DNA of 41,270 nt from Fusobacterium sp. (GTDB lineage: Bacteria; Cyanobacteriota; Vampirovibrionia; Gastranaerophilales; Gastranaerophilaceae): positions 1-41,270 of the forward strand of contig JAMPIJ010000011.1 of NCBI GenBank assembly GCA_023662905.1. The letters run 5' to 3'. A program made the translations under genes and the position numbers. The notes under the pieces are model-generated. The model was not told the origin of the DNA and searched no databases. It saw nothing but the letters and a program-made list of their open reading frames with translations. Positions 33,384 to 41,270 of this stretch are shown here, piece after piece. Position 1 is the first letter of the stretch. Every line of letters begins with the position of its first letter.

Positions 33384-33706
33384 AGCAACCTCTTTATCTA
33401 TTATGTCACATTACACTTTTTTATATATTTATATAAACGGTACATTCGTATAAAAAATTGAGTATTTTTCGACAAATATTTACAAAGTTTTACAATTTAA
33501 TCTGTCTTTATTAAGTAATGTTAACACGTTAAGAATTGTAAACTTTAATTTTTCCAGCCAAAACGCTTATCATATCGTCATTTTAGCAAAAACACTCGCA
33601 AATTGCTACTAAATTTTTGAAAAGAAAATGCCGACACCGATATCACATATTAGGTAAATAGACAAAAAGCGCTTAAACTATAGGGGAAAGCGCAGAAAGG
33701 ACAAGT
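33384..33706. other. Divergent intergenic region, 323 bp, AT-rich
   Basis: No gene seen. It separates two giant divergent genes and must hold both promoters. Dyads: TTATATA/TATATAA at 33421-33436 and TTAAC/GTTAA at 33521-33532. A possible minus-strand promoter is TTGTCG, 17 bp, TATACG (about 33450-33475). The ribosome-binding site for the plus-strand gene is GAAAGGA at about 33695. No tRNA, riboswitch or repeat recognised. Confidence 0.5.
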
Positions 33707-36700
33707 ATGGGTGATGTAGCAGCAGTAAACTATCGTGACTTTGGTATTTCCGATAAGGATTGGAAAAAACTAAGCGCGAAAACCAAAGAGTTCTGCATGA
33801 GTTCAGATAAGGCAGCACAGCAAATTGCCAAACTTCTGACAAAAGGACAGGAAATTAAAGACATCAACAACTATTTTGACAATGCTCCTGTTGTGAAAGG
33901 CATGGGCGTTGAAAAAGAAGAAACTGGTGAAGCAACAACTCCGGAAGAAGTAAAAAAACAGCAGCAAGATAAGCTTGAAGGATTAAGAAAAGAAGCTACA
34001 AAAATTACTGCGGATAACATGAACGACAAAGATTCGCGTAAACTTAACGAATCACAATGGAACGAATATTTCCTTGAACGTTACAAACAAAATCCAGCAG
34101 AAGCAAAAAGAGATATTGCTCAGCTAATGTATTCAAAAGAAGTACGCCAGACAAAACAGGTACTTCAAAATATGATGCGCGATACAAAAGCAGAAAAAAC
34201 GCTTAAATCAAAATATCTTGCAGAGGGGTTTGCAACAGAAGAAGAAAAAGCAGCCTACGATGCCAGAAGAGCGGAACTTCGCAAACAATATATCGAAGAA
34301 CCTCGCGCACCTTATGATAAAGAAATCAAAGAGCTTCAAGAACAGCTTGCCGAACTCGGGCCTGATGACGGCGAAGAAAGAACTATGCTCGAAAATGCAA
34401 TCAAAGACGCTCAAGACAGAAGAGCAAAAGCATGCAGCAAGTTCGCTCTGGACGCTTACAACTCAATAAGACCTCCTCACGAAAAAGTTCAAGAAAAAGA
34501 CTGGGTTCAACAAGGTGAATTCCTTGACACTGAACAAATCGAGGCTATTCTTGACTTGAAAGCTCTTGATGCCTTTGACATCACAGAGGGCAAAATTGAA
34601 GACATGGCAATTAGCGCTATTACTGAACAACATTTTAACAAAGGCGCTAAAGAAATCAATGAAATCAATGAAGAAATTATCAAACTAAAAAATGATAATG
34701 TAACACCTGAAGTCGAAAGGGTTAAAAACCTTGCGATTAAGAAAGACCGTGAATACGACGAACAAATCGCAAATCTGCTTCAAGAAGCCGAAACCGACGA
34801 ATCTAAAGCTTTAAGAGCCGATGCGAACACAAGAAATATCGAAACCCGCCAAGAAATTGCGCGACTTCGCAAAGCCGGTCAGGATAATGCTGCGGACGAA
34901 CTCGAAGCAAAACGTCTTGAACAGGTAAAAGCTGATGCCGAAGCAATTAACAAAGCACTTAATCAAGATAAACTCGAAGAAGCGAACAAATTAACACTTG
35001 AACGTGAAGAAGCACGTAAGCAAGCGTCAACAGCGGCTTACGAGGCGTTACCACAAAAAGTTAAAGACAAAATCGCAAAACTTGAAGCCAAACGCGAAAA
35101 AGTCACACAGGATGCAAACAAAGGCAATGCTAAATTCCTGTCTGATAACCTTGACGATATCGCCAAAATTATGGCCAAAACTCAGGTTGAAAAACAACGC
35201 GCAGAACTTAAATTCAAAAATACAGTTGTTAACTTCGATAAGTTAGACGATGATATCAAAGAATATGTCAAAGAGTCACCGGAAGATTTTGCGACACCTG
35301 CAGACGAAAAAACTGCAACGTTCACAAGAGAAGTTCCGGTATTAGACGACAAAGGCCGTCAACAAATCGATGACGAGGGCAACCTTGTAACAAAAACTGA
35401 ATACTGGAAGTTTGAAAGCGAAAAGTTCAAAGAACACATGCTTGCGATGTCTAACGATAACAACTTAGACAACGACCAAATGACAGACGCAACATACAAA
35501 GCTGATTACTATGCTGATATTCAGGATAGAAAGAAAGTTACACGTGATCGCAAAGGCGAACTTGCCAAAACGAAATGGGGCGATAGACGTTTCGCTGCGA
35601 AATGCTTCAAAGCCGCAGGTATCGAAACTGAGGGCGACCGAACCATCGGTATGCAAATCGGTGCCGGTGTAAAAGCGTTTGGTAAAGGCTTTGTTGTCGG
35701 CAGTATCGGCGCCTTAGCGGCTGAATACTTGAGTACAACAAAAGTTGTTGAATCCAAATTCTTCAAACTTGTACAATACAGCGGTTCAGTGCCTTGGTCA
35801 AAAATGGTTCACTACGAGGGTGAAACCGATGCAACCCTTACCGGCAGATATCAAAAACACCTTGAGGGTGATGTTGATTACCATGACCAAATCACAGTTG
35901 AGGGTAATGCCGAGGGCTACGTAGAATTTGACTATTCCGGCACAGCGGACTATTCCGGCACAGCTGGCTACTCTGGTACTGCGGACTACTCAGGTACAGT
36001 TTCCGGCACAGCACACGGCAACTATAATGGAACGGTTCAGGCTACACACACAGACTGGCAGAACGGTGTACCAATCGGCAGCTATACTGAAGATATACCT
36101 TATTCTGGCTCAGTGGATATTCCTTACGAACAGGGCTATACCGGTTCAGTAGACTATTCAGGTACGGTCGATTACTCTGGCTCAGTTGACTATAACGGTA
36201 CTGTAGGCGGCAATGTTTCAATTCCATACAAAAAAGTTGTTGACGTTGACGGAACAGTTCACTGGGTTGCAGACGTAGACGACGAAGTAACCTTAACCGG
36301 TAAAGCGCACTACGAGGGCGATGTACTCGTTGAAGGTGAAGCTGAATATAGCGGCCAAGAAGAGGTCAGTGGCACGACAAAAGGACGACCAAAAATCAAC
36401 CTTAAAAACGTATTGAATCTTGGTATCAGCGCAGGTGTTGCAAACGTATTAGCATCGCTGCCTGAAATCCTGAAAATACGAGATGAGGGTGTACGTGATA
36501 AAGCAATTCGCAGACAGGTACTTTCAGATAAAGGCGTCGATCAGGCACCATTACCAGAACAACCGAAACCGCCAAAACCACCGAAAATTGAGGCTGAAAT
36601 AAAAATTGAAGAACAGACAACTCCTGAAATAGAAGAACAAGAAGAACAGACTACGACTGTAAAAGTAGATGTTCAACACCCGATACAAAAGGGTAATAAA

Positions 36701-37210
36701 GTCATCTATCAGGGTTGGAACACTCTTCAAAAAGCATATAATGCCCCTAATACGAAAGAATTTCGTAACTGGTTCCGTAAAACCTACCTGAATAACAAAG
36801 ATATTTGGGAGATGGGTACCCGTAAAGATGCAAAAGAACAGCACTTTGAAAAGCATATTACATATACCGACAGAAATGGTAAAACCTATGAACTAACATT
36901 CGATGAAGAGGCGTTCAAAACTCCACTTGACTCATACGAAATTGACCCAAAAGGCAGCGGTACTGGCAAAGCACCAACTACAGGTAATACTAAACCAAAC
37001 ACAACAGTTAGTATCAGAAAAATTCCTGGCACTAACACCTATAGTGGAAGCATTCACGTCAAGATTGGCGATAAAACGTACACTGCAAGTTCTTCAGGAC
37101 AAACAAGTGCTAACGGTGTAAAAGAAGCCTTAAGAGTTGCACTACTCAAACAAGGCCTCAGCGACAGTCAGGTCGATAGAGCAATCAGAAACGCAAAAGT
37201 CGCAGAATAA
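33707..37210 (+). CDS. Giant coiled-coil and YSGT-repeat protein, unknown family
   Basis: 1167 residues, no family recognised. Residues about 60-520 are charged and helical with strong coiled-coil character, rich in Glu, Lys, Ala and Gln. A Gly/Ala hydrophobic stretch (about 648-676: GAGVKAFGKGFVVGSIGALAAEYL) may be a membrane segment. Residues about 691-891 form a regular repeat of roughly six residues (YSGTAD, YSGTVD, YNGTVG, YEGDV) that fits a beta-solenoid. A Pro/Glu linker follows, then a globular C-terminus (about 995-1167) ending SIRKIPGTNTYSGSIHVKIG...ALRVALLKQGLSDSQV. There is no signal peptide. It has a good AAAGGA ribosome-binding site and a strong terminator. Confidence 0.75.
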   Translation: MGDVAAVNYRDFGISDKDWKKLSAKTKEFCMSSDKAAQQIAKLLTKGQEIKDINNYFDNAPVVKGMGVEKEETGEATTPEEVKKQQQDKLEGLRKEATKITADNMNDKDSRKLNESQWNEYFLERYKQNPAEAKRDIAQLMYSKEVRQTKQVLQNMMRDTKAEKTLKSKYLAEGFATEEEKAAYDARRAELRKQYIEEPRAPYDKEIKELQEQLAELGPDDGEERTMLENAIKDAQDRRAKACSKFALDAYNSIRPPHEKVQEKDWVQQGEFLDTEQIEAILDLKALDAFDITEGKIEDMAISAITEQHFNKGAKEINEINEEIIKLKNDNVTPEVERVKNLAIKKDREYDEQIANLLQEAETDESKALRADANTRNIETRQEIARLRKAGQDNAADELEAKRLEQVKADAEAINKALNQDKLEEANKLTLEREEARKQASTAAYEALPQKVKDKIAKLEAKREKVTQDANKGNAKFLSDNLDDIAKIMAKTQVEKQRAELKFKNTVVNFDKLDDDIKEYVKESPEDFATPADEKTATFTREVPVLDDKGRQQIDDEGNLVTKTEYWKFESEKFKEHMLAMSNDNNLDNDQMTDATYKADYYADIQDRKKVTRDRKGELAKTKWGDRRFAAKCFKAAGIETEGDRTIGMQIGAGVKAFGKGFVVGSIGALAAEYLSTTKVVESKFFKLVQYSGSVPWSKMVHYEGETDATLTGRYQKHLEGDVDYHDQITVEGNAEGYVEFDYSGTADYSGTAGYSGTADYSGTVSGTAHGNYNGTVQATHTDWQNGVPIGSYTEDIPYSGSVDIPYEQGYTGSVDYSGTVDYSGSVDYNGTVGGNVSIPYKKVVDVDGTVHWVADVDDEVTLTGKAHYEGDVLVEGEAEYSGQEEVSGTTKGRPKINLKNVLNLGISAGVANVLASLPEILKIRDEGVRDKAIRRQVLSDKGVDQAPLPEQPKPPKPPKIEAEIKIEEQTTPEIEEQEEQTTTVKVDVQHPIQKGNKVIYQGWNTLQKAYNAPNTKEFRNWFRKTYLNNKDIWEMGTRKDAKEQHFEKHITYTDRNGKTYELTFDEEAFKTPLDSYEIDPKGSGTGKAPTTGNTKPNTTVSIRKIPGTNTYSGSIHVKIGDKTYTASSSGQTSANGVKEALRVALLKQGLSDSQVDRAIRNAKVAE
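35775..36380 (+). repeat. In-frame YSGT hexapeptide-like repeat
   Basis: Units such as GACTATTCCGGCACAGCG encode DYSGTA and recur 15 or more times in variable form, with the densest arrays at 35930-36005 and 36095-36205. Codon choice varies between units, so selection acts on the peptide. Confidence 0.75.
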
Positions 37211-37220
37211 TAAACAACCT

Positions 37221-37254
37221 AAAAGCACCCGCAAATATTTGCGGGTGCTTTTTT
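37221..37254 (+). terminator. Strong terminator after the YSGT-repeat gene
   Basis: Twelve-bp perfect stem AGCACCCGCAAA (37224-37235) / TTTGCGGGTGCT (37238-37249), then T5G. Confidence 0.93.
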
Positions 37255-37270
37255 GTGCTAAAATAAACCT

Positions 37271-37798
37271 ATGGATATATTTGTAATTGAAATTATTGAC
37301 GCAGACAGCGTACACCAAAAACTTCTTCTTGAGTTCAAAAAGAAAGAAATTACTAACCCGAAAAAACTCAACGAACATTGCCTTTCATATCTTATGGTCG
37401 ATAGAATTCTCCGTGAATTCTACAAACTTGAAGACCGCGAAGTAATTTTTGACAATGGCAAACCAATCTTAAAATCCGGCGCAAAACATTTCAGCATAAG
37501 CCACAGCGGTGATTTTATTGCACTTGCTTTTTCAGAGTCACTATGCGGTGTCGATATTGAAAAGAATATCCCACGCGATTTTGAAAAACTTTCTGAACGA
37601 ATGGGGTTCAAAAGCCAATCGCTGGATGAATTTTATACAGACTGGACAACCTATGAAGCACAATTCAAACTAGGCGCAACTCCTCAATCAGGAAAAACTT
37701 ACAAATTCGGCGACTACACCCTAACCGTTGCGAGTTCAAACCCAGATGAAGATTTTGAAATCTATATTCAATCAGGTCAATACTTTCCACTGCAATAA
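37271..37798 (+). CDS. 4'-phosphopantetheinyl transferase superfamily protein (Sfp-like)
   Basis: Transfers phosphopantetheine from CoA to acyl or peptidyl carrier proteins. It has 175 residues with the Sfp signature: GKPIL and FSISHSGDF (74-82), GVDIE (93-97) with metal-binding Asp95 and Glu97, and WTTYEAQFKLG (125-135) containing the third acidic residue and the catalytic Lys. It is shorter than full Sfp (about 224), and the region after KLG is atypical, closer to the compact AcpS-like or minimal Sfp forms. No carrier protein or NRPS/PKS gene lies in the window, so it may serve the fatty-acid ACP. It stands alone with its own promoter region after a terminator. Confidence 0.85.
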   Translation: MDIFVIEIIDADSVHQKLLLEFKKKEITNPKKLNEHCLSYLMVDRILREFYKLEDREVIFDNGKPILKSGAKHFSISHSGDFIALAFSESLCGVDIEKNIPRDFEKLSERMGFKSQSLDEFYTDWTTYEAQFKLGATPQSGKTYKFGDYTLTVASSNPDEDFEIYIQSGQYFPLQ

Positions 37799-37827
37799 TG
37801 ACACTATAAGGTGAACAAATCAACAAG

Positions 37828-37850
37828 AAGACACTAATAAGTGTCACTTT
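37828..37850. terminator. Weak hairpin between the Sfp-like and EamA genes
   Basis: Stem GACACT (37830-37835), loop AATA, stem AGTGTC (37840-37845). T-tracts on both sides are short, so it is only a possible terminator for the convergent genes. Confidence 0.35.
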
Positions 37851-38679
37851 ATTCTAAAATTAATATTATCGAGCCAACAACCATAATAAGTGAAGCTATT
37901 AATTTACGTTTCAAGCCTTTCTCATGAAATAAACTCACGCCCAAAACGACACTTATCAGTGTCGAAAATTGAAAAAGGGCCAACGAATACGCAACATTAA
38001 ACCTTGAAAATACATAATTCGTTGAATACTGCATCACTCCAACGGCCAAAACCAATAAAATCTGATACTTCCACGAAACAATCTTCATATTTTTTACAGA
38101 ACGAACAACAAAAAGCGCTGTAAACACCAGTCCTGCAAGCACCCACAGGACAAAAGCACTGCTAACGTCAGTCAAAATAATAATTTTCTTGATGAATACA
38201 GCTTCGGTTGCTGAAAAAATCAATGCCAGAACCCTATAAAATACAGCTTTAGCACAAAAACCGCCGGCCGCTTTATCAATCAACATCGTTGTACCGGCAA
38301 TTATTAACACGAGAGCCAATATAGCGCCACTTGAGGGGATTTCATGTAAATAGAAAATTCCCGCCAGCAATGCAACAACCGGCTTATAGGAATTAATAGG
38401 CGCAAGCGTTGAAAGTTCACCAATAGATAGCGCCTTTATTATAAAATAATTTCCCAACGCTCCCAATATGCCCATTACAACGAAATTCGCCAACAATTCC
38501 CCGCTAAAATATGTCATACATGCCGGCAACAAAGGCAAAACAAGAAATGTAAGCCCCAGATACGTATAAAAATTCACAACAGAAGCCCTCTGGCCACGTC
38601 CCGTCAACATTTTTTGACAAACGTTCAGATAAGAATTGCTGAAAATTCTAACTAAAACTCCTATTAAAGTATAAAACAT
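37849..38679 (-). CDS. EamA/DMT-superfamily transporter
   Basis: Inner-membrane protein of 276 residues with about ten hydrophobic helices in two five-helix halves, the drug/metabolite transporter layout. The first half holds SIGELSTLAPINSYKPVVALLAGIF and the second SLALFQFSTLISVVLGVSLFHEKG, the paired EamA end-of-domain motifs. Substrate unknown. It lies 6 bp downstream of the 173-residue membrane protein and is probably co-transcribed with it. Confidence 0.9.
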   Translation of the reverse strand: MFYTLIGVLVRIFSNSYLNVCQKMLTGRGQRASVVNFYTYLGLTFLVLPLLPACMTYFSGELLANFVVMGILGALGNYFIIKALSIGELSTLAPINSYKPVVALLAGIFYLHEIPSSGAILALVLIIAGTTMLIDKAAGGFCAKAVFYRVLALIFSATEAVFIKKIIILTDVSSAFVLWVLAGLVFTALFVVRSVKNMKIVSWKYQILLVLAVGVMQYSTNYVFSRFNVAYSLALFQFSTLISVVLGVSLFHEKGLKRKLIASLIMVVGSIILILE

Positions 38680-38685
38680 TATACA

Positions 38686-39207
38686 TTAATCTTTACTTGC
38701 TAATAAACTTAAAGCAAGCCCTATTGCGGAACCTACACCAACGCCCCAGGCAAATTTACTTCTTTTAATGGCTCTAAACGCCTCGGCACAGGTGTTATCC
38801 ATTAATGCACTGTTCTTCTTATAACTATCAAAATTTCGGCTAAAATCATCTTTTAAGGCTTTTACAGACACAGAATCAGTTACTTTTTTGTCAATTTCGC
38901 TACATTTATTGGTAATTTCAACAACATCTTCCGCTAAGCCCATATCTTGCAAAACCATTTTGCTTTGAGTGGAAAGATTATTTTGTTCAACCTCTTGAGC
39001 TATCCCTCTAAGCGCAACTATTTTTTCGTCAGCATCCTTTTTGGTAACATCAAACGCTTGCTGGACAAACGAATCTTTTTTCACAGGAGTATAATACGCA
39101 GTCATACCGATTAAGCCTCCGGTCATTGTCATACCGATAGCTCTTTTTATTCTGCCTGAACGGCTTGATGGATAGTAAGGCATAGCCTGTGTGCTGTAAT
39201 TTTCCAT
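38686..39207 (-). CDS. Hypothetical protein with two terminal membrane segments, 173 residues
   Basis: No family recognised. The N-terminal Tyr/Ser-rich stretch and basic patch (SRSGRIKRAIG) precede a Gly/Met-rich hydrophobic segment (about 24-41). A charged helical middle (about 45-145) may be a coiled coil. A second hydrophobic segment (WGVGVGSAIGLALSLLA) ends the protein. The AAAGAGG ribosome-binding site supports the start. Transcribed with the EamA gene. Confidence 0.7.
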   Translation of the reverse strand: MENYSTQAMPYYPSSRSGRIKRAIGMTMTGGLIGMTAYYTPVKKDSFVQQAFDVTKKDADEKIVALRGIAQEVEQNNLSTQSKMVLQDMGLAEDVVEITNKCSEIDKKVTDSVSVKALKDDFSRNFDSYKKNSALMDNTCAEAFRAIKRSKFAWGVGVGSAIGLALSLLASKD

Positions 39208-39281
39208 GGAATTACCTCTTTGTTATACACTTTAAACCCAGTAAAAAAACTTTTTGCCATTTTTAATAAAAATTGTTAAAA

Positions 39282-39300
39282 TTTGTTATCAAATAACAAA
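39282..39300. promoter_or_regulatory. 8-bp inverted repeat upstream of the 121-residue protein
   Basis: TTTGTTAT (39282-39289), CAA, ATAACAAA (39293-39300), followed by A and T runs. It lies in the divergent region between two membrane-protein genes. It could be an operator; there is no regulator gene beside it. Confidence 0.3.
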
Positions 39301-39328
39301 AAAAATTTTTACGGTTTTTGATAAGAAT

Positions 39329-39694
39329 ATGGAAGTTACAAGAATACAAGCCACACCGGCGTTTCATAACAACAATAAAACTGAACAAAAGCCGCCAAAA
39401 CGCGAAATCATCGACGTCATAGTAGATAAAGTCAAAAACCCTCGCGACGTAAACGACTGCGTTGCGGTTCCCCGTGGAATCTTCAAGGCATATATGGCAC
39501 TTATGGCGGGAACAGGCTTGATGGCTATGTCAAACTTCCTCCCTAAAAAAGCACAAGGACTTAAAAACGTTGTAAACCTGATTGGTTGGGGGTTAAATAT
39601 TTTAAGCGCCTATTACTTTGCAAAACCTTTTGCATTCAAAGGCTTAGCCCCAACAGTGTCCAAAGAACCTAACACAAATATTCCGTCAAACTAA
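39329..39694 (+). CDS. Hypothetical small membrane protein, 121 residues
   Basis: No family recognised. A longer reading starting with TTG at 39254 is unlikely, because its first 25 residues come from the AT-rich promoter region, so I chose the ATG at 39329 (MEVTRIQATPAF). The ribosome-binding site is weak. A Lys/Asp-rich part (DVIVDKVKNPRDVNDC) precedes two hydrophobic helices (about 58-75 and 85-104). It is divergent from the 173-residue membrane protein and convergent with the flavoprotein gene. Confidence 0.65.
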   Translation: MEVTRIQATPAFHNNNKTEQKPPKREIIDVIVDKVKNPRDVNDCVAVPRGIFKAYMALMAGTGLMAMSNFLPKKAQGLKNVVNLIGWGLNILSAYYFAKPFAFKGLAPTVSKEPNTNIPSN

Positions 39695-39737
39695 AGACAG
39701 ATTTTGAGCCTTATAATCATCTCTCACATTCTATTGT

Positions 39738-40364
39738 TCAATTCATTATAAAATGCGTTAGTTGTCGTTGTTCATATACAGGGAACTTAATACCCTTTTC
39801 ACGTCCGGCTTCAATGTTTTTCAAGAGCCAAGCCATATTTTCCCCCAAGGTTCTCATAGTTTGCAGTCCTTCTTTATCTTTTCTGACATCATCTGGTGTA
39901 AAACCATGAACCTGGTTCCAGTATTGAGAACCGACTGTGTGCATATTACTAATCTCAAAATATTTGTTTAACCTATCAAATGCGGCACTTGCACCACCAC
40001 GCCTGCAAGAAACAACAGCCGCCCCGAGTTTACCTGCCATTCGTCTTTCATTCGAGAAGAAAAATCTATCTAAAAATGAACACAACATCCCCGCAGGCCC
40101 TGCATAATAAACAGGAGAACCTATTATTATACCTTGATATTCATCAATTTTGGCACTGACTTCTTGAACGATATCTTGAATAACACATTTACCTGTTTCA
40201 CGGCATTTCCAACAAGCAATACAACCAGAAATCGGTTTTTTGCCAAGATATAAAATTTCAGTTTCAATATTATTTTTATTTAATGTGTCCTCAACCTCTT
40301 TTAATGCTGTATAAGTACAGCCAAACTCATTAGGCGAGCCGTTAATTAACAAAACTTTTGCCAT
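39738..40364 (-). CDS. Iron-sulfur flavoprotein (flavodoxin-like NADPH-dependent FMN reductase family)
   Basis: 208 residues of flavodoxin-like fold. VLLINGSPNEFGCTYTAL (FMN phosphate loop) is at the start and IIIGSPVYYAGPAGML in the middle. The compact Cys motif CIACWKCRETGKC (48-60: C-x2-C-x2-C-x5-C) matches the 4Fe-4S site of iron-sulfur flavoproteins. A redox role in electron transfer or in detoxifying oxygen or quinones is known for the family, but the substrate here is unknown. It lies 3 bp downstream of an NTF2-like gene, which is divergent from an HxlR regulator. Confidence 0.88.
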   Translation of the reverse strand: MAKVLLINGSPNEFGCTYTALKEVEDTLNKNNIETEILYLGKKPISGCIACWKCRETGKCVIQDIVQEVSAKIDEYQGIIIGSPVYYAGPAGMLCSFLDRFFFSNERRMAGKLGAAVVSCRRGGASAAFDRLNKYFEISNMHTVGSQYWNQVHGFTPDDVRKDKEGLQTMRTLGENMAWLLKNIEAGREKGIKFPVYEQRQLTHFIMN

Positions 40365-40367
40365 AAA

Positions 40368-40748
40368 TTAACCCTCATAAGATAATGTATCATAAACCTT
40401 GGCTACAATTTTCCATTCACCATTTATTTTGTTTAAATTTAAAATATCAGTAAATTTATAACCGTGCCAGTTATCTTCAATTACTCTGACAACTGCAATT
40501 GTTTTTTCTAAAGATAAAACATCAACCCTTGCAATGTAATTATCCCCGCAAGCTCCATATTCTTTTAAAACCTCATAAAATTGGCTAATTGGTCCTGATT
40601 GGTATTCTTTTTCATTTAATTGCCCAAAGAAGACAGCTTTTTCATAAAAATAAGGTCTTACAATTTCTGGATTACCTGTTTTAACAGCTTCAATAAATTT
40701 TTTTGCTACATTTTCTACCGCATTAAATTCTTTAATATCGTCTCTCAT
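40368..40748 (-). CDS. NTF2/SnoaL-like protein (lumazine-binding-like)
   Basis: 126 residues, a single cone-shaped NTF2-like domain: VAKKFIEAVKTGNPEIVRPYF, then YIARVDVLSLEKTIAVVRV and DILNLNKINGEWKIVAKVYDT. The family includes ligand-binding proteins and isomerases. No catalytic residues can be assigned here. Probably co-transcribed with the iron-sulfur flavoprotein and controlled by the divergent HxlR regulator. Confidence 0.85.
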   Translation of the reverse strand: MRDDIKEFNAVENVAKKFIEAVKTGNPEIVRPYFYEKAVFFGQLNEKEYQSGPISQFYEVLKEYGACGDNYIARVDVLSLEKTIAVVRVIEDNWHGYKFTDILNLNKINGEWKIVAKVYDTLSYEG

Positions 40749-40816
40749 AAAATTTTCCTTTCATTTTGATATAATTATGATAAACTATATGTATTAATTT
40801 TCAAGTACGCACATAA

Positions 40817-40833
40817 AAGATAGATACTATCTT
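40817..40833. promoter_or_regulatory. 7-bp inverted repeat, candidate HxlR operator
   Basis: AAGATAG (40817-40823), ATA, CTATCTT (40827-40833). It lies in the 98-bp divergent region between the NTF2-like gene and the HxlR gene, just before the HxlR ribosome-binding site. The size fits the dyads bound by winged-helix dimers. Confidence 0.5.
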
Positions 40834-40846
40834 AAAGGAAAGCAAA

Positions 40847-41179
40847 GTGACTGATAGTTGTTTAGAAATAATTGAGAAATTTGAAGAAACAGGATTCAAT
40901 TATACTTTATCATTAATTAACGGCAAGTATAAATTGACTATTTTATATGCTCTATATCGCTTAGAAGTACTCAGATACAATGAATTAAGAAGATATTTAG
41001 GGCTTGTTACTCATAAAACACTGAGTTCAACTTTAAAAGAGTTGGAAAAAGACGGTATGATACTCCGTAAAGAATATCCCCAAATTCCGCCTAAGGTGGA
41101 ATATTCTTTATCTGATAAGGGAAAATCATTCATTCCGATTTTATCTCAAATGTGTTATTGGGGCGAAGAACACAGATAA
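40847..41179 (+). CDS. HxlR-family winged-helix transcriptional regulator
   Basis: 110 residues. The HxlR pattern is clear: LSLINGKYKLTILYAL, then RYNELRRYLGLVTHKTLSSTLKELEKDGMI and PPKVEYSLSDKGKSFIPIL. A Cys at residue 5 is at the position where many HxlR proteins sense thiol or quinone stress. The start is GTG at 40847, preceded by AAAGGAAAG. It is divergent from the NTF2-like and iron-sulfur flavoprotein genes, which it probably controls, as HxlR genes often do. Confidence 0.9.
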   Translation: MTDSCLEIIEKFEETGFNYTLSLINGKYKLTILYALYRLEVLRYNELRRYLGLVTHKTLSSTLKELEKDGMILRKEYPQIPPKVEYSLSDKGKSFIPILSQMCYWGEEHR

Positions 41180-41181
41180 AT

Positions 41182-41214
41182 AAAAAAGAGATACCTTTTG
41201 GTATCTCTTTTTTA
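41182..41214 (+). terminator. Terminator after the HxlR gene
   Basis: Stem GAGATACC (41188-41195), loop TTTT, stem GGTATCTC (41200-41207), A6 before and T6 after. It also lies at the 3' side of the convergent tRNA. Confidence 0.92.
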
Positions 41215-41215
41215 T

Positions 41216-41270
<55 letters not shown>

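Noticed and set aside
39254..39328. N-terminal extension of the 121-residue membrane protein from TTG
   Set aside because: The extension is translated AT-rich promoter DNA and overlaps an inverted repeat; the ATG at 39329 is more likely.

Overview
The window is AT-rich chromosomal DNA from a Gram-negative-type bacterium. It carries a minCDE operon, arabinose-5-phosphate isomerase for Kdo/LPS precursors, a signal-peptide M16 protease, a TPS-type adhesin, PPi-dependent phosphofructokinase, and several prepilins that share one nearly invariant N-terminus. This mix, and the style of the prepilin and hypothetical proteins, best fits the non-photosynthetic sister lineage of Cyanobacteria (Melainabacteria/Vampirovibrionia, probably gut Gastranaerophilales). 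That assignment is inference, not proof. No integrase, transposase, phage structural gene, CRISPR array or rRNA was seen.

Layout. 1-67: partial tRNA-Arg(ACG). 129-1451: divergent XRE regulator and prepilin 1 around an 18-bp palindrome. 1504-4498: divergent glycolytic genes pgk and pfp. 4548-6855: two lineage-specific proteins, one with a G14 tract that breaks its frame. 6907-9236: minC-minD-minE. 9326-10180: lytic transglycosylase. 10334-12679: overlapping operon of Nudix/NrtR-like gene, secG, tcdA and an SDR. 12680-15888: a hypothetical gene and leuS. 15992-17282: a structured repeat and a second poly-G gene. 17358-20607: cca, rsmE and a DUF2229 protein. 20693-25570: prepilin 2 (poly-G, off), M16 protease, a second copy of the structured repeat, and prepilin 3 (poly-G, on). 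25682-28887: DUF805 membrane protein, kdsD and a GtrB-like glycosyltransferase. 28920-37210: two giant divergent proteins, a TPS adhesin ending in a PilZ-like domain and a coiled-coil/YSGT-repeat protein. 37271-41179: Sfp-type phosphopantetheinyl transferase, EamA transporter, two small membrane proteins, iron-sulfur flavoprotein, NTF2-like protein and HxlR regulator. 41216-41270: second partial tRNA-Arg.

The main unexpected signal is four homopolymeric G tracts (11-14 G) in about 20 kb, each inside the 5' coding part of a gene and each read as a Gly linker. As sequenced, one gene is in frame and three are shifted so that they stop early; a change of one G restores each. This looks like a slipped-strand phase-variation system acting on prepilins and envelope-type proteins. 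In both prepilins the tract lies in the leader removed by prepilin peptidase, so it can switch the gene without altering the mature pilin.

The second unexpected signal is a two-copy structured element of about 120 bp (15992-16109 on minus, 24419-24538 on plus). Its conserved blocks are identically spaced and its hairpin stems differ by compensatory base-pair changes. Each copy sits just 3' of a poly-G gene. The third is a PilZ-like domain, with both c-di-GMP-binding motifs, at the C-terminus of a protein that starts with a signal peptide and a TPS secretion domain.
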